The notes under the pieces were generated by a model. It ran no database searches and was not told the origin of the DNA. It worked only from the letters and a program-made list of their open reading frames with translations. This document shows positions 18,156 to 27,099 of a DNA stretch of 64,000 nucleotides, in pieces. The position numbers and the translations under genes are program-made. Source of the stretch: Ga0077555 sp046154645 (GTDB lineage Bacteria > Pseudomonadota > Alphaproteobacteria > Rhizobiales > Hyphomicrobiaceae); the NCBI GenBank assembly GCA_046154645.1, contig JBJXDZ010000105.1:1-64000 (forward strand), given 5' to 3'. The first letter of the stretch is position 1. Each line of letters starts with the position of its first letter.

Positions 18156-20210
18156 ATGACCGAGCCATTGCCACTCGCCGGGCGCATCATCGTCGAGCAT
18201 GTCGCGGCCGGATCAAGCGAGGTGGAGGCGTGGGCCATAGCACTCGCCGGGCGCATTGCGGCCGATCTCGGTGCGACGGTGGTTCGTGCGGGCGACAGTA
18301 AAGACGATGCCCGACGCTGGGGGGCGGCCGCGGACCACTTCCTCAATCAGGGCAAGCACAGCCAACCGACCGGCAGGCCCGCCGATGCCGTGCTCACCAA
18401 TACAGGCGCTCTGCCGGCAGCGCTGGCCGCGACGCCGATCAAGATTTTGGTCGGGCACGGCGTGCCGCCATCCCTGGGCCTCGCGGAAGCCGATGTTACG
18501 GACGCGGTCATTCTGGCCCTCTCCGGACTGCTGGACCTGATTGGCCATCCGGACGCTGCACCCGTGCCTTTCGGCGGGCGGCAGGCAGCAGGCGTGGCTG
18601 GTCTGGCGGCGTTCGCCGGCCTGATGGCGGCCATGGCGGCGGGGCAGCCCGACACCGTGCACATCTCGGCGCTCGAAGCTTGTCTGTGGTCGAATTGGAA
18701 GAGCTATGCCGAACGGCTCTATATGAACCGGACGCCGACGCGGCAGGGCGCCCTGTCGGAGTGGCAGGCCATCCCGTGCGCCGATGGTTACGCGACGCTG
18801 GTCTTCCTGGAGAAGGATTGGCCGGCCGTGTGCCGTCTGATCGGCGACCCACGCCTGTCGCGCCCGCCCCTCGACACGCAGGCCGGACGGCGCGCTGATA
18901 TGGCTGCGGTCTATGCAATCGTGCGGCCCTGGTATGCCAACCGCACACGCGCCGAGATCTATCGGTTGGCGCGCGCCGAAGGGCTGCCGATCAGTCCGGT
19001 GCTCACGGTCGCCGAGGTGATCGACGACCCTCAGTACGCCGCGCAGGCTTTCTTCGCGCCGGTGCGTCACACAGCGGCGCCATCGGCCAGGGTGCCGACC
19101 ATTCCGACCGTGTGGAACGGATCGCGCTTCCCACCGCGTCCGGTCGGCGATACGGCTCCTATGCCTAAGCCAGCCACCGTTGCGCGCGCGAGCCGCCCAC
19201 CGCTCGTCGGCACGCGCGTGCTCGATCTCGGCATCATCACGGCCGGCGCCAGCACCTCCGCGCTCCTCGCCGATCTCGGCGCCGACGTGATCAAGGTCGA
19301 AGCCAGCGCCTATATCGATCCATTCCGCGTCTGGGATCGCGGTCTCGGTGCGCCCGACTGGTGGAACCGTTCGCGCTTCTTCGATTTCACCAACCGCAGC
19401 AAGCGCGGGCTGGCCCTTGACCTCAAGCATGCCGACGGTAAAGCGCTGTTCCTGGATCTGGTGGCCGAATCCGATGTGCTGGTCGAGAACTTCCGGCGCG
19501 GCGTGCTGGAGCGGCTGGGCCTTGGCTGGGATGTCCTCAAAGCCGCCAACCCGCGCCTCGTCTTGTGCTCCATCACCAGCCAGGGCGAGGCGGGGCCTGA
19601 CGCCAGTGCGGCCTCCTATGGCTCGACGCTGGAAGCCAATTCCGGGCTTGCCGATCTGACGCGGGATGCCAATGGCGCGCCGCTGATCTCAGGCATTCTG
19701 CTCAATTATCCCGATCAGATCGTATCGATCTACGCGGCGGGGATCGTGGCGCTGGCCATCATGGAGCAGCGCCGGACGGGGCAGGGTGCGCGCCTCGACA
19801 TCTCGCAGCGGGAACTGGCGAGCTTCCTGATCGGCGAGCACATTCTGGCGGCGTCGGCGGGATTGCCTCGGCCCAAGACATCGACGCCCGATCTTGTGCG
19901 TGATGCGGCGGGGCGCTGGGCGTTGCGGACACCGAGTGGCCGCCTGGTTCCCGTTCGCAACGGCGACGACATGCTGACAGCCGTATTGACTGGGGAGACG
20001 CGGGCGGCCTTCGCCAAAGCGCCGGACGGCAGCGACGCCAAGGGCACGCCTTATACCCTGTCCGGTGCGCCGTTCGCTGTGACACGCCGCGCTCCACACC
20101 TTGGTCAGCACAACGCGGAGGTGTTGCGCGAGGTGCTGAGGCTTGGCGAGACAGACATCGCGACGCTCACAGCCCGTGGCCTCATCGGCACCGTGCCCAA
20201 GGGTGTCTGA
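18156..20210 (+). CDS. Fused class III (CaiB/BaiF) CoA-transferase
   Basis: A 684-aa cytoplasmic protein made of two CoA-transferase family III halves (about 1-345 and 348-684). The C-terminal half opens with 'GTRVLDLGIITAGASTSALLADLGADVIKVE' and contains 'RSKRGLALDLKHADGK' and 'DVLVENFRRGVLERLGLG', the typical order. The N-terminal half is more diverged, as in other double-length members. Family members move CoA between carboxylic acids, but the substrate here is unknown. It is divergent from the ABC binding-protein gene (102 nt apart), which may hint at uptake and activation of the same acid (inference). Confidence 0.85.
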   Translation: MTEPLPLAGRIIVEHVAAGSSEVEAWAIALAGRIAADLGATVVRAGDSKDDARRWGAAADHFLNQGKHSQPTGRPADAVLTNTGALPAALAATPIKILVGHGVPPSLGLAEADVTDAVILALSGLLDLIGHPDAAPVPFGGRQAAGVAGLAAFAGLMAAMAAGQPDTVHISALEACLWSNWKSYAERLYMNRTPTRQGALSEWQAIPCADGYATLVFLEKDWPAVCRLIGDPRLSRPPLDTQAGRRADMAAVYAIVRPWYANRTRAEIYRLARAEGLPISPVLTVAEVIDDPQYAAQAFFAPVRHTAAPSARVPTIPTVWNGSRFPPRPVGDTAPMPKPATVARASRPPLVGTRVLDLGIITAGASTSALLADLGADVIKVEASAYIDPFRVWDRGLGAPDWWNRSRFFDFTNRSKRGLALDLKHADGKALFLDLVAESDVLVENFRRGVLERLGLGWDVLKAANPRLVLCSITSQGEAGPDASAASYGSTLEANSGLADLTRDANGAPLISGILLNYPDQIVSIYAAGIVALAIMEQRRTGQGARLDISQRELASFLIGEHILAASAGLPRPKTSTPDLVRDAAGRWALRTPSGRLVPVRNGDDMLTAVLTGETRAAFAKAPDGSDAKGTPYTLSGAPFAVTRRAPHLGQHNAEVLREVLRLGETDIATLTARGLIGTVPKGV

Positions 20211-20304
20211 TCGCAATCGCGGCGGGGCGCCGTGCCGAGCGCGGCAAAGTCCTTCTCCTGCCTCGCCTTGCCATGCCGGACCGCTTATGCAACCTTGGCA
20301 TGCG

Positions 20305-20318
20305 AACATTCGAATGTT
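20305..20318. promoter_or_regulatory. Palindromic operator candidate upstream of soxA (site 1)
   Basis: AACATTCGAATGTT is a perfect 14-bp palindrome, 90 nt before soxA and directly abutting a -10-like TATGTT (20318-20323). The core ATTCGAAT recurs in three other sulfur-gene promoter regions in the window. Proposed binding site for the ArsR-family repressor encoded at 48770-49159 or a close relative. Confidence 0.7.
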
Positions 20319-20408
20319 ATGTTTTACGACCTGTCTCTGTCTGCCCGAAAATAAAATGCTACACGTCGATTCTTGGATCGAGACCAAAAAATCACTCCGG
20401 GAGGAAAG

Positions 20409-21239
20409 ATGAGGCGGATTGCGCACAGACTAGCGGTGGCACTGGCCGTCTGCTTGCCGTTGACGGGCGCGCCAGCCCTGGCCCAGCAGGAGGCCGTCGA
20501 GCGTGAGCTTGAGAAGTACCGCCGCATGATGAAAGACGATCCCTGGTCCAATCCCGCCAATCTCGATGCCGACCGTGGCGAAACCCTCTGGAAAACCGCT
20601 GCCGGTCCGAAGACGGCCAGCCTGGAGCAGTGCGACCTGGGCCTCGGCGCCGGCAAAGTCGAAGGCGCTTTCGCGCAACTGCCCCGCTACTTCGCTGATG
20701 CCGATCGCGTCATGGATGTGGAGACGCGCATCCTGTGGTGCAGGCAGGCGCTGCAAGGCATTGACGACGCCAAGTTCCTGGACAATCCCCATCCGGCCGG
20801 CGGCCAGCCCGTCAAGGATGTCGGCGCCATCGCGACGTGGATTGCCTCGAAATCCAGCGGCCTGAAGTTTGCCGCCAAGATGGAGCACCCCAAGGAGAAG
20901 GAAGCCATCGCGCTCGGCGAGAACTTGTTCAACCGCCGCATGGGGCCGTTCGATTTCGCCTGCACCACCTGCCATGCCGACAGCGGCAAGCGCATCCGTT
21001 TGCAGCCTCTGCCGTTCCTCGCCAAGCCTGAGGAGGCCCGCAAGGTCATCGGCGAATGGCCAGCCTACCGCGTCTCCAGCACCCATGTCATGACCATGCA
21101 GCACCGCGTGCTCGACTGCTTCTGGCAGATGCGCATGCATCGCGTCGAGATGGGCTCGGAAACGACGAACGCGCTGATTGCCTACATGGTCAAGACAGCC
21201 GAAGGTGGCGACATCGCTGCCCCCGGCATGAAGCGCTGA
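20409..21239 (+). CDS. soxA: SoxA, single-heme cytochrome c of SoxXA
   Basis: Periplasmic c-type cytochrome of SoxXA, which joins thiosulfate oxidatively to the SoxY carrier cysteine. 276 aa with a Sec signal peptide (cleavage near 'APALAQ'). One haem site, Cys185-Thr-Thr-Cys188-His189. Cys237 in 'LDCFWQM' is the conserved distal ligand, which becomes a persulfide in studied SoxA. In the N-terminal half the first haem motif of diheme SoxA is absent; Cys75 and Cys111 may form the structural disulfide instead. Start ATG 20409 follows GGAGGAAAG. First gene of soxA-soxX-soxB, behind operator site 1. Confidence 0.95.
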   Translation: MRRIAHRLAVALAVCLPLTGAPALAQQEAVERELEKYRRMMKDDPWSNPANLDADRGETLWKTAAGPKTASLEQCDLGLGAGKVEGAFAQLPRYFADADRVMDVETRILWCRQALQGIDDAKFLDNPHPAGGQPVKDVGAIATWIASKSSGLKFAAKMEHPKEKEAIALGENLFNRRMGPFDFACTTCHADSGKRIRLQPLPFLAKPEEARKVIGEWPAYRVSSTHVMTMQHRVLDCFWQMRMHRVEMGSETTNALIAYMVKTAEGGDIAAPGMKR

Positions 21240-21250
21240 CGGAGGCACCC

Positions 21251-21877
21251 ATGCATCGCATCACCGCCAGCGCCGCCATTGCTGCCACGCTCGCACTTGC
21301 CGCCAGCCTCGCCGTTGCCCAGACCAAGCCCGCCGTCGATGCGGCCAAAGCCGATGCCGTGCTCAAGCAGGCCTTTGCCAAGGCCCCCGCCGACTGGGCT
21401 GGCCGTCTCATGGGCGACGAGACCATGCGCACGTGCAGTGCCCTCAACAATCAGCCGGCTGGCGCCGAGGCCAAGGCCATCGCCGCGCGCGAGCAGGCCA
21501 CCATCAAGTATCCGGCCGACGGCAAGCTGCTCGGCGACTGGAAGGCTGGCGAACGCATCGCGCAATCCGGCTACGGCATGCGCTTCACCGATTATCCCCC
21601 GGCCAGTCCCAATGGCGGCAACTGTTATGCCTGCCACCAGCTGACCCTGGCCGAGGTGTCCTACGGCACCATCGGCGTGAGCCTGCTCGGCTACGGCCGG
21701 AACCGCAAGTTCACCGAGGCCGCCGCCAAGGAAGCCTACGACAAGATCTATAACAGCCACGCCGCGTTCCCGTGCTCGCTGATGCCGCGATTTGGCAGCA
21801 ATGGCGTGCTCACCATCGACCAGATCAAGGACCTCACAGCCCTGCTGGTGAGCCCGGCCAGTCCGGTCAACAAATAG
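21251..21877 (+). CDS. soxX: SoxX, cytochrome c subunit of SoxXA
   Basis: 208-aa periplasmic monohaem cytochrome that takes electrons from SoxA. Signal peptide at residues 1-23 ('SLAVAQ'). Haem motif 'NCYACHQL' (Cys125, Cys128, His129) and axial Met178 in 'LMPRFGSNG'. Starts 11 nt after soxA with GGAGG upstream, and is followed six nt later by soxB, so the three are one transcription unit. The order A-X-B is unusual; X before A is more common. Confidence 0.94.
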   Translation: MHRITASAAIAATLALAASLAVAQTKPAVDAAKADAVLKQAFAKAPADWAGRLMGDETMRTCSALNNQPAGAEAKAIAAREQATIKYPADGKLLGDWKAGERIAQSGYGMRFTDYPPASPNGGNCYACHQLTLAEVSYGTIGVSLLGYGRNRKFTEAAAKEAYDKIYNSHAAFPCSLMPRFGSNGVLTIDQIKDLTALLVSPASPVNK

Positions 21878-21883
21878 GCGCTC

Positions 21884-23599
21884 ATGCTTTCAAAGCGTGA
21901 TTTTCTGCAGGTCGCACTCGCCACCGGGGCCTTGACGGGGCTTGGCAGCGGTATGGCGCGACTGGCGGCGCAGCAACGCATCGGCCAGGCGGACTTGCTG
22001 GCGTTCCAGCCGAAAGGCCGCCTCACGTTACTGCACATGACCGACTGCCATGGCCAGCTGCTGCCGCACTATTTCCGCGAACCTTCGGTCAATCTCGGCG
22101 TCGGCGATGCCAACGGCCTTCCACCCCATATCACTGGTCAGGACTTTCTCGCGACCTTCGGCATCAAGCCAGGCTCGCACCTCCAATATGCGCTGACGGA
22201 TCAGGACTTTACCGAGCTCGCCAAGACTTATGGCCGTGTCGGCGGCATGGACCGCATGGCGACACTGATCAAGGCCATCCGCGCCGAGCGAGGTGCCGCC
22301 AACACGCTGCTGCTCGACGGCGGCGATACCTTGCACGGATCCTACACCGTCATGCAGTCGAAGGGCGCCGACATGGCCGCCGTGCTCGATGCGCTGGGCG
22401 TCGAGGCGACGACGGGCCATTGGGAGTTCACACTTGGGGCTACCCGCATTGCCGAGTTGTTCGGCAACAAGGACACGCCGGGCACGGTCAAGGCGGCGTT
22501 CCTCGCCGGCAACGTTCGCGACAACGAGTTCGAGGAGCCGGTTTTTCAATCTACGCGGATGTTCGAGAAGGCCGGCGTGAAGATCGCCGTCGTCGGTCAG
22601 GCCTTTCCATTCACGCCGATCGCGCATCCCCGCCATATGATGCCGAAGTGGATGTTCGGCATTCGCGAGAACGATGTGCGGAAATCCGTCGACGCCGCTC
22701 GCAAATCGGGTGCCGAACTGGTGGTACTGCTCTCGCACAACGGCTTCGATGTCGACCGCAAGCTGGCCTCCCGGGTCTCAGGCATCGACGTCATCCTGAC
22801 CGGACACACGCACGACGCGCTTCCCGTCGCCGTCAAGGTCGGTTCGACGTTGCTGATTGCTTCGGGTTCACACACCAAGTTCCTCTCGCGGCTCGACATC
22901 GATGTGAAGGACGGCCGGATGGTCGACTGGAGCTACGGGCTCATCCCCGTGCTGACCGATGCTATCGCGCCGGATCCCGAGATGGCGAAACTGGTGGCCG
23001 AAATCCGCGCGCCGCACGAGACAATGCTGAAAATCGAGTTGGCGCGCGCCGAGACGCTGCTCTATCGTCGCGGCAACTTCAACGGCACGCTCGACAACGT
23101 CATCTGCGACGCACTGCTGGTCGAGCGCGATGTCGAGATCGCGCTATCGCCGGGCTTTCGCTGGGGCACGTCCATTCTGCCGGGGCAGTCGATCACCTGG
23201 GATGACGTCTATAACGCCACCGCCATCAGCTATCCGACCGTCTATCGCACACCGATCACGGGCGAGTTTCTCAAGGCCGTGCTCGAGGACGTCGCCGACA
23301 ACCTGTTCAACGTCAATCCGTACTATCAACAGGGCGGCGACATGGTGCGCGTCGGCGGCATGAGCTACACCATCGATGTCGACAAGCCCATGGGCCAGCG
23401 CATCTCAGGCATGACACTGCTCAAGACAGGCCAAGCCATCGATGCGTCACGGTCCTACATGGTTGCAGGCTGGGCCTCGGTCAACGAAGGCACTGAAGGG
23501 CCGCCGATCTGGGACATCGTTGGCACACACCTGAAGAAGACCCAAGTGATCAAGGACGCAACCGCCAGTGCCGTCAAAATCGTGCGGAGCAAGGCATGA
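21884..23599 (+). CDS. soxB: SoxB, thiosulfohydrolase
   Basis: 571-aa dimanganese enzyme that hydrolyses the terminal sulfonate from SoxY-bound thiosulfate. Tat-like N-terminus 'SKRDFLQVALATGALTG' (KR in place of RR). Metal motifs are visible: 'HMTDCHGQLLP' (Asp54, His56), 'LLLDGGDTLHGS' (about 142-153), 'TGHWEFTLG' (about 177-185), 'LLSHNGFDVD' and 'LTGHTHDALP'. The 5'-nucleotidase-like C-terminal domain is complete. Start ATG 21884. With no soxCD here, SoxB would release sulfate while sulfane sulfur stays on SoxY for the sHdr branch (inference from known sHdr organisms). Confidence 0.95.
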   Translation: MLSKRDFLQVALATGALTGLGSGMARLAAQQRIGQADLLAFQPKGRLTLLHMTDCHGQLLPHYFREPSVNLGVGDANGLPPHITGQDFLATFGIKPGSHLQYALTDQDFTELAKTYGRVGGMDRMATLIKAIRAERGAANTLLLDGGDTLHGSYTVMQSKGADMAAVLDALGVEATTGHWEFTLGATRIAELFGNKDTPGTVKAAFLAGNVRDNEFEEPVFQSTRMFEKAGVKIAVVGQAFPFTPIAHPRHMMPKWMFGIRENDVRKSVDAARKSGAELVVLLSHNGFDVDRKLASRVSGIDVILTGHTHDALPVAVKVGSTLLIASGSHTKFLSRLDIDVKDGRMVDWSYGLIPVLTDAIAPDPEMAKLVAEIRAPHETMLKIELARAETLLYRRGNFNGTLDNVICDALLVERDVEIALSPGFRWGTSILPGQSITWDDVYNATAISYPTVYRTPITGEFLKAVLEDVADNLFNVNPYYQQGGDMVRVGGMSYTIDVDKPMGQRISGMTLLKTGQAIDASRSYMVAGWASVNEGTEGPPIWDIVGTHLKKTQVIKDATASAVKIVRSKA

Positions 23600-23633
23600 G
23601 GACTCGAGCGACGTCGATATCATCAGGATCACT

Positions 23634-23676
23634 CCCACGTCCCCTTCCCCTCAGGGGAGGGGTTAGGGGCGGGGTG
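23634..23676. repeat. Palindromic repeat, family A
   Basis: A C-rich/G-rich hairpin at 23641-23662 with a G-rich flank, 35 nt after soxB. The same sequence, including about 15 nt of flank beyond the hairpin, recurs in inverted orientation at 43307-43356, so it is a dispersed element rather than a one-off terminator. Confidence 0.7.
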
Positions 23677-23789
23677 TCGATCCAGAGCGATGCCCGCGCC
23701 GATCTCACCTCTGTGTTCTCCTCAATCCAGTCCGGTTGCCGTGTCGGAGAGGCGCCTAGAGCAGGACACCGGAAAGGGGGCAGGTGAGC

Positions 23790-24884
23790 ATGTTGCGACT
23801 AAGCCCACCTCCAACGGAAAATCGCTCTGGTCTCGTCACTGACCCGCTGGCGGCATCGACCGATTGGCTCGATCGCCTGCACGCCATCGAGGCGCTGGAG
23901 GACGCGACGTTCGACGCCGCACTGGTCCGCGAGATGCAGGCGGCGGCCCAGTCTCGCCCGCTTGGCCCCATCCGCTTCTCGACGCCGACCTTTAAGTCCT
24001 ACGATTCCGCCGAGATCAAGGGCTGCGGCAAGAACTCGTTTCCGGCCTTTTCGGTGACAGCGGGCGCCTGTGCGCTCGATTGCGATCACTGCCAGGCCAA
24101 GATCCTCGAACCGATGCTCCCCGCCACCACGCCGGCAATGCTCGACCGCAAGGTGCGTGATCTCATTCTGCTGCAGGATTTGCAGGGGTTTCTGCTCTCG
24201 GGCGGCTCCAACCGCAAGAACGAGATCAAGTACGACAAGTATCTGCCCGTGGTCGAGCGCCTGAAGCGCGACTTCCCGCATCTGAGGATCGCCATCCATA
24301 CTGCTCTTACCGACTCCGCCCGTGCCCGTGCCATGGCCGATGCCGGTGTCGACACGGCCATGATGGATGTCATCGGCGCCGCCGAAACCATCCGTGACGT
24401 CTATCACCTCGATCGCACTGTCGCCGACTTCGAGGCAACGCTCGCCGCACTCTGTGCCACCCGCATGGAGGTGGTGCCGCACCTCGTCATCGGTCTCCAC
24501 TATGGCCGCCTCGTCGGCGAGGCTCATGCGCTTGATATCTGCGCCCGCCATGCCATTCACTCGCTCGTTCTGGTCGTGGTCATGCCGTTCTATGCCCGCC
24601 CCGGCACCTTCGTTACCCCCGGGACGGGCGACGTCGGTCGCATCTTCCTCGAAGCCCGCCGCCGTCTGCCCACCAAGCCGGTGTTGCTCGGGTGCGCGCG
24701 TCCCCCCGGCATGCACAAGCGCATCACGGATGCCTATGCCGTGATGGCCGGCCTCGATGGCATCGCCTTTCCCGCCGATGGCACTGTTGCAGTCTCCGAT
24801 GCGATCGGCCGCCGCTTCGAGCAGCAGCACGCCTGCTGCTCGATCAAGATTGGCGGTAACCTCAAGTCCTCGTGCGTGGCATGA
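23790..24884 (+). CDS. Radical SAM lipoyl synthase subunit, LipS1/LipS2 type (probably LipS2)
   Basis: 364-aa radical SAM protein with cluster motif Cys94-x3-Cys98-x2-Cys101 in 'GACALDCDHCQAK' and downstream 'LLSGGSNRKNEIKYD'. Such proteins, paired with a second radical SAM protein like the one at 25477, form the two-component lipoyl synthase LipS1/LipS2 known from archaea and from sHdr sulfur oxidisers, which inserts two sulfurs into octanoyl groups. I lean to LipS2 (biotin-synthase-homologue type) but cannot fix this from sequence alone. ATG 23790 is chosen over GTG 23784; AAAGGGGG and CAGG lie upstream. The stop overlaps the next start (ATGA). Confidence 0.75.
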   Translation: MLRLSPPPTENRSGLVTDPLAASTDWLDRLHAIEALEDATFDAALVREMQAAAQSRPLGPIRFSTPTFKSYDSAEIKGCGKNSFPAFSVTAGACALDCDHCQAKILEPMLPATTPAMLDRKVRDLILLQDLQGFLLSGGSNRKNEIKYDKYLPVVERLKRDFPHLRIAIHTALTDSARARAMADAGVDTAMMDVIGAAETIRDVYHLDRTVADFEATLAALCATRMEVVPHLVIGLHYGRLVGEAHALDICARHAIHSLVLVVVMPFYARPGTFVTPGTGDVGRIFLEARRRLPTKPVLLGCARPPGMHKRITDAYAVMAGLDGIAFPADGTVAVSDAIGRRFEQQHACCSIKIGGNLKSSCVA

Positions 24885-25456
24885 GCCAAGCCCACGCGAC
24901 GCCCGGCACGCCGCGCCCCACGGACGTGACTGTAAGCCTCATTCCGTCTCGCGATCTCGGCGCTGCGTGCTCTGCGGCTCTGCGCGAGATGCTGCTGCGC
25001 TCCTACGACAACGACTTTACCGAGCAGGATTGGCAGCACGCCCATGGCGGCACGCACGTGTTGATCCTGCATAGCGCCGCGATCATTGCGCATGCAGCCG
25101 TCGTCCCGCGCCGCATCACCTTTGATGATCGACCGTTCCGCGCCGGCTATGTCGAGGCGGTCGCCGTCGATCCCGCATACCAGGGTCAGGGGCTCGGAAG
25201 CAAAGTCATGACCGCTGCCGCTGGAATCATCGACGCGCACTTCGACCTGGGCGTGCTCTCGACCGGGTCGGCAGCGTTCTATGAACGCCTGGGCTGGGTG
25301 GTGTGGGCTGGACCAAGCGTTGTGCGGCGCGCTAACGGATTGTTTCGGTCGCACGACGACGACGGTGGCATTATGGTGCGGCTAGGGTCGCGGCCTACGG
25401 CAATTGCATTGACCGCTACGATCGGTTGCGATGACCGCGCTGGAGATGCCTGGTAA
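24881..25456 (+). CDS. GNAT acetyltransferase, AAC(2')-like
   Basis: 191-aa GNAT-fold protein. The acetyl-CoA motif is 'VEAVAVDPAYQGQGLGSKVM', followed by 'LGVLSTGSAAFYERLGWVVWAGPSVV'. This order resembles the aminoglycoside 2'-N-acetyltransferase branch, but the gene is locked between the two radical SAM genes by an ATGA overlap (24881-24884) and a 20-nt spacer. A role in lipoyl/octanoyl chemistry of the sHdr system, or an accessory unrelated to antibiotics, is therefore more likely (inference). No lipoate-protein ligase is visible in the window. Confidence 0.7.
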   Translation: MSQAHATPGTPRPTDVTVSLIPSRDLGAACSAALREMLLRSYDNDFTEQDWQHAHGGTHVLILHSAAIIAHAAVVPRRITFDDRPFRAGYVEAVAVDPAYQGQGLGSKVMTAAAGIIDAHFDLGVLSTGSAAFYERLGWVVWAGPSVVRRANGLFRSHDDDGGIMVRLGSRPTAIALTATIGCDDRAGDAW

Positions 25457-25476
25457 TTGGCGCGAGAGGAGGCTTC

Positions 25477-26781
25477 ATGTCCTGCCTGAAACAAGAAGCG
25501 GCACTCCCCTCCCGCGCCGGGATCGATGGTGCCGATCACAACGCCGGCGCCGTCATGCAGCCGCGGCCTCCGGGCATCACCCCGCGCGAAGCGAAGAACG
25601 GTGGCCGCGTCAAGCACGCCAACGTGCCGCCGGCCGGCGTTTATTTGCCGAACAACAACCGCCTGACGCCGCATATGCGGTCCCCTGAGTACGTGCAGAT
25701 GTCGACGGCCGCCGCCATCACGCTCGGCATCATGCCCGGCCGCATGTTCGGCTGTTCGTGCACCCGCTGCCTCAACCTACTGCTCACCTACCCCGAGGGC
25801 TGCCGCGCCAATTGCGCCTACTGCGGTCTCGCCCGCCACCGCGAGGCTGACCGCGACTACGCCGACCGTAACTTCATCCGCGTCGACTGGCCCGCCGTGC
25901 CCATGACCGAGATCGTCGAGAAAGTAGCGCGCGATGGCGACAAGACACCGTTCCATCGCATGTGCATCTCGATGATCACGCATCCCAACTCTGATGCCGA
26001 CACCGTCACCGTGCTCAAGCAATGGACCGACCGCATCGACCCCGCCACCGTGCCGGTCTCGATCCTCTCCAATCCCACCACGATGTCGCGCGGCGATGTC
26101 AAACGCCTGCATGAACTTGGCGCTGACATCTTCACGGTCGCTCTCGATGCCGTGACGCCCGAGATTTTCGACCGCACGCGCGGCAAGGGTGTCCAGTCGC
26201 CCCATTCCTGGGCCAAATACTGGGAGATCCTGGAGGATGCGCGCGACATCTTCGGCCGGGAAAAATTTGGCGCGCACCTGATCGTCGGTATGGGCGAGAC
26301 CGAGGCCGAGACGCTGCATCTGGTGCAGCGCCTCGTCGACATGGGCGGCCATAGCCACATGTTCTGCTTCTTCCCCGAGAAGGGCTCGCTGATGGACCAT
26401 CTGCCCGCAACACCGCGCGATCAGTGGCGCCGCGTGCAGCTGGCTCGCTATCTGATCGACTACCGCGGCGTGCGCGTCGACCATATGACTTTCGATGACC
26501 AAGGCCGCATTGCCGATTTCGGCATCCCGAAGTCGGAGCTGGACGGCATCATCGACCAGGGACTGGCCTTCCGCACCTCGGGCTGCCCCGGCAAGTTCCG
26601 CGAAGATCTCTCCGCCTGCGATCGCCCCTATGGCGATAGCCCGCCCTCCAACATCGCCAGCTATCCCTTCCAGCCAACGCCGCCCGATCTGCGCAAGATC
26701 CGCCATCAATTGGGCCGCGAGAAACCGGGCCAACCCTACGTCGAAGGCGAGGAGATCGAACCGTCGACTGGCAAGATCTGA
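25477..26781 (+). CDS. Radical SAM lipoyl synthase subunit, LipS1/LipS2 type (probably LipS1)
   Basis: 434-aa radical SAM protein. Radical SAM cluster cysteines are Cys109, Cys113 and Cys116 in 'EGCRANCAYCGLAR'. A second cysteine group at Cys93, Cys95 and Cys98 ('GCSCTRC'), with later cysteines near the C-terminus, could hold an auxiliary iron-sulfur cluster that donates sulfur, as in lipoyl synthases. Additional features are 'SILSNPTTMSRGDVKRLHELGADIFTVALDA' and 'HLIVGMGETEAETL'. Start ATG 25477 follows GAGAGGAGG. Partner of the radical SAM gene at 23790; together they should produce the lipoyl group for LbpA. Confidence 0.78.
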   Translation: MSCLKQEAALPSRAGIDGADHNAGAVMQPRPPGITPREAKNGGRVKHANVPPAGVYLPNNNRLTPHMRSPEYVQMSTAAAITLGIMPGRMFGCSCTRCLNLLLTYPEGCRANCAYCGLARHREADRDYADRNFIRVDWPAVPMTEIVEKVARDGDKTPFHRMCISMITHPNSDADTVTVLKQWTDRIDPATVPVSILSNPTTMSRGDVKRLHELGADIFTVALDAVTPEIFDRTRGKGVQSPHSWAKYWEILEDARDIFGREKFGAHLIVGMGETEAETLHLVQRLVDMGGHSHMFCFFPEKGSLMDHLPATPRDQWRRVQLARYLIDYRGVRVDHMTFDDQGRIADFGIPKSELDGIIDQGLAFRTSGCPGKFREDLSACDRPYGDSPPSNIASYPFQPTPPDLRKIRHQLGREKPGQPYVEGEEIEPSTGKI

Positions 26782-27099
26782 ATCCAAACAGTGAAAGGAA
26801 TGACACGCTTACTACGCCCCTCATCCCGACCTTCTCCGTGTCGTGGCGAAGTCGGGCCTCCGGCACGAGGGGAAAAGGTCAAGCGGTCGGGATGTCGCCT
26901 CTCTCCGTCAGGTGAGAGATGCGTCTGCATTCTTCGCCACTGCCCGACATGGCGAGGTTGTGATCGACCACTTCGCCTCTCCCCTTGGGGAGAGGCCGGC
27001 GCGCCAGTAACACGTGCTCCGACCGTCAACACAACAGGCGCGCCGGGTGAGGGGGCTTGCGGCCAGAACAGTTTTTGCGAGCGATGATATGAGCCCTCC
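26782..27099. repeat. Intergenic region filled with degenerate palindromic repeats
   Basis: 318 nt without a gene. At 26975-27055 lies a hairpin element (CGCCTCTCCCC/GGGGAGAGGC stem, then a GGCGCGCC motif at 26998-27005 repeated at 27038-27045). At 26812-26932 is a more degraded element with CTCATCCCGACCTTCTCC-like text. Both belong by appearance to the same C-rich palindromic group as those at 33568 and 34921 (family B). Between lipS-type and GATase-like genes; probably separates transcription units. Confidence 0.6.

Noticed and set aside
24881..25456. Aminoglycoside resistance gene
   Set aside because: Sequence style is AAC(2')-like, but it is locked inside the lipoyl-synthase gene set, so a resistance role is not supported.
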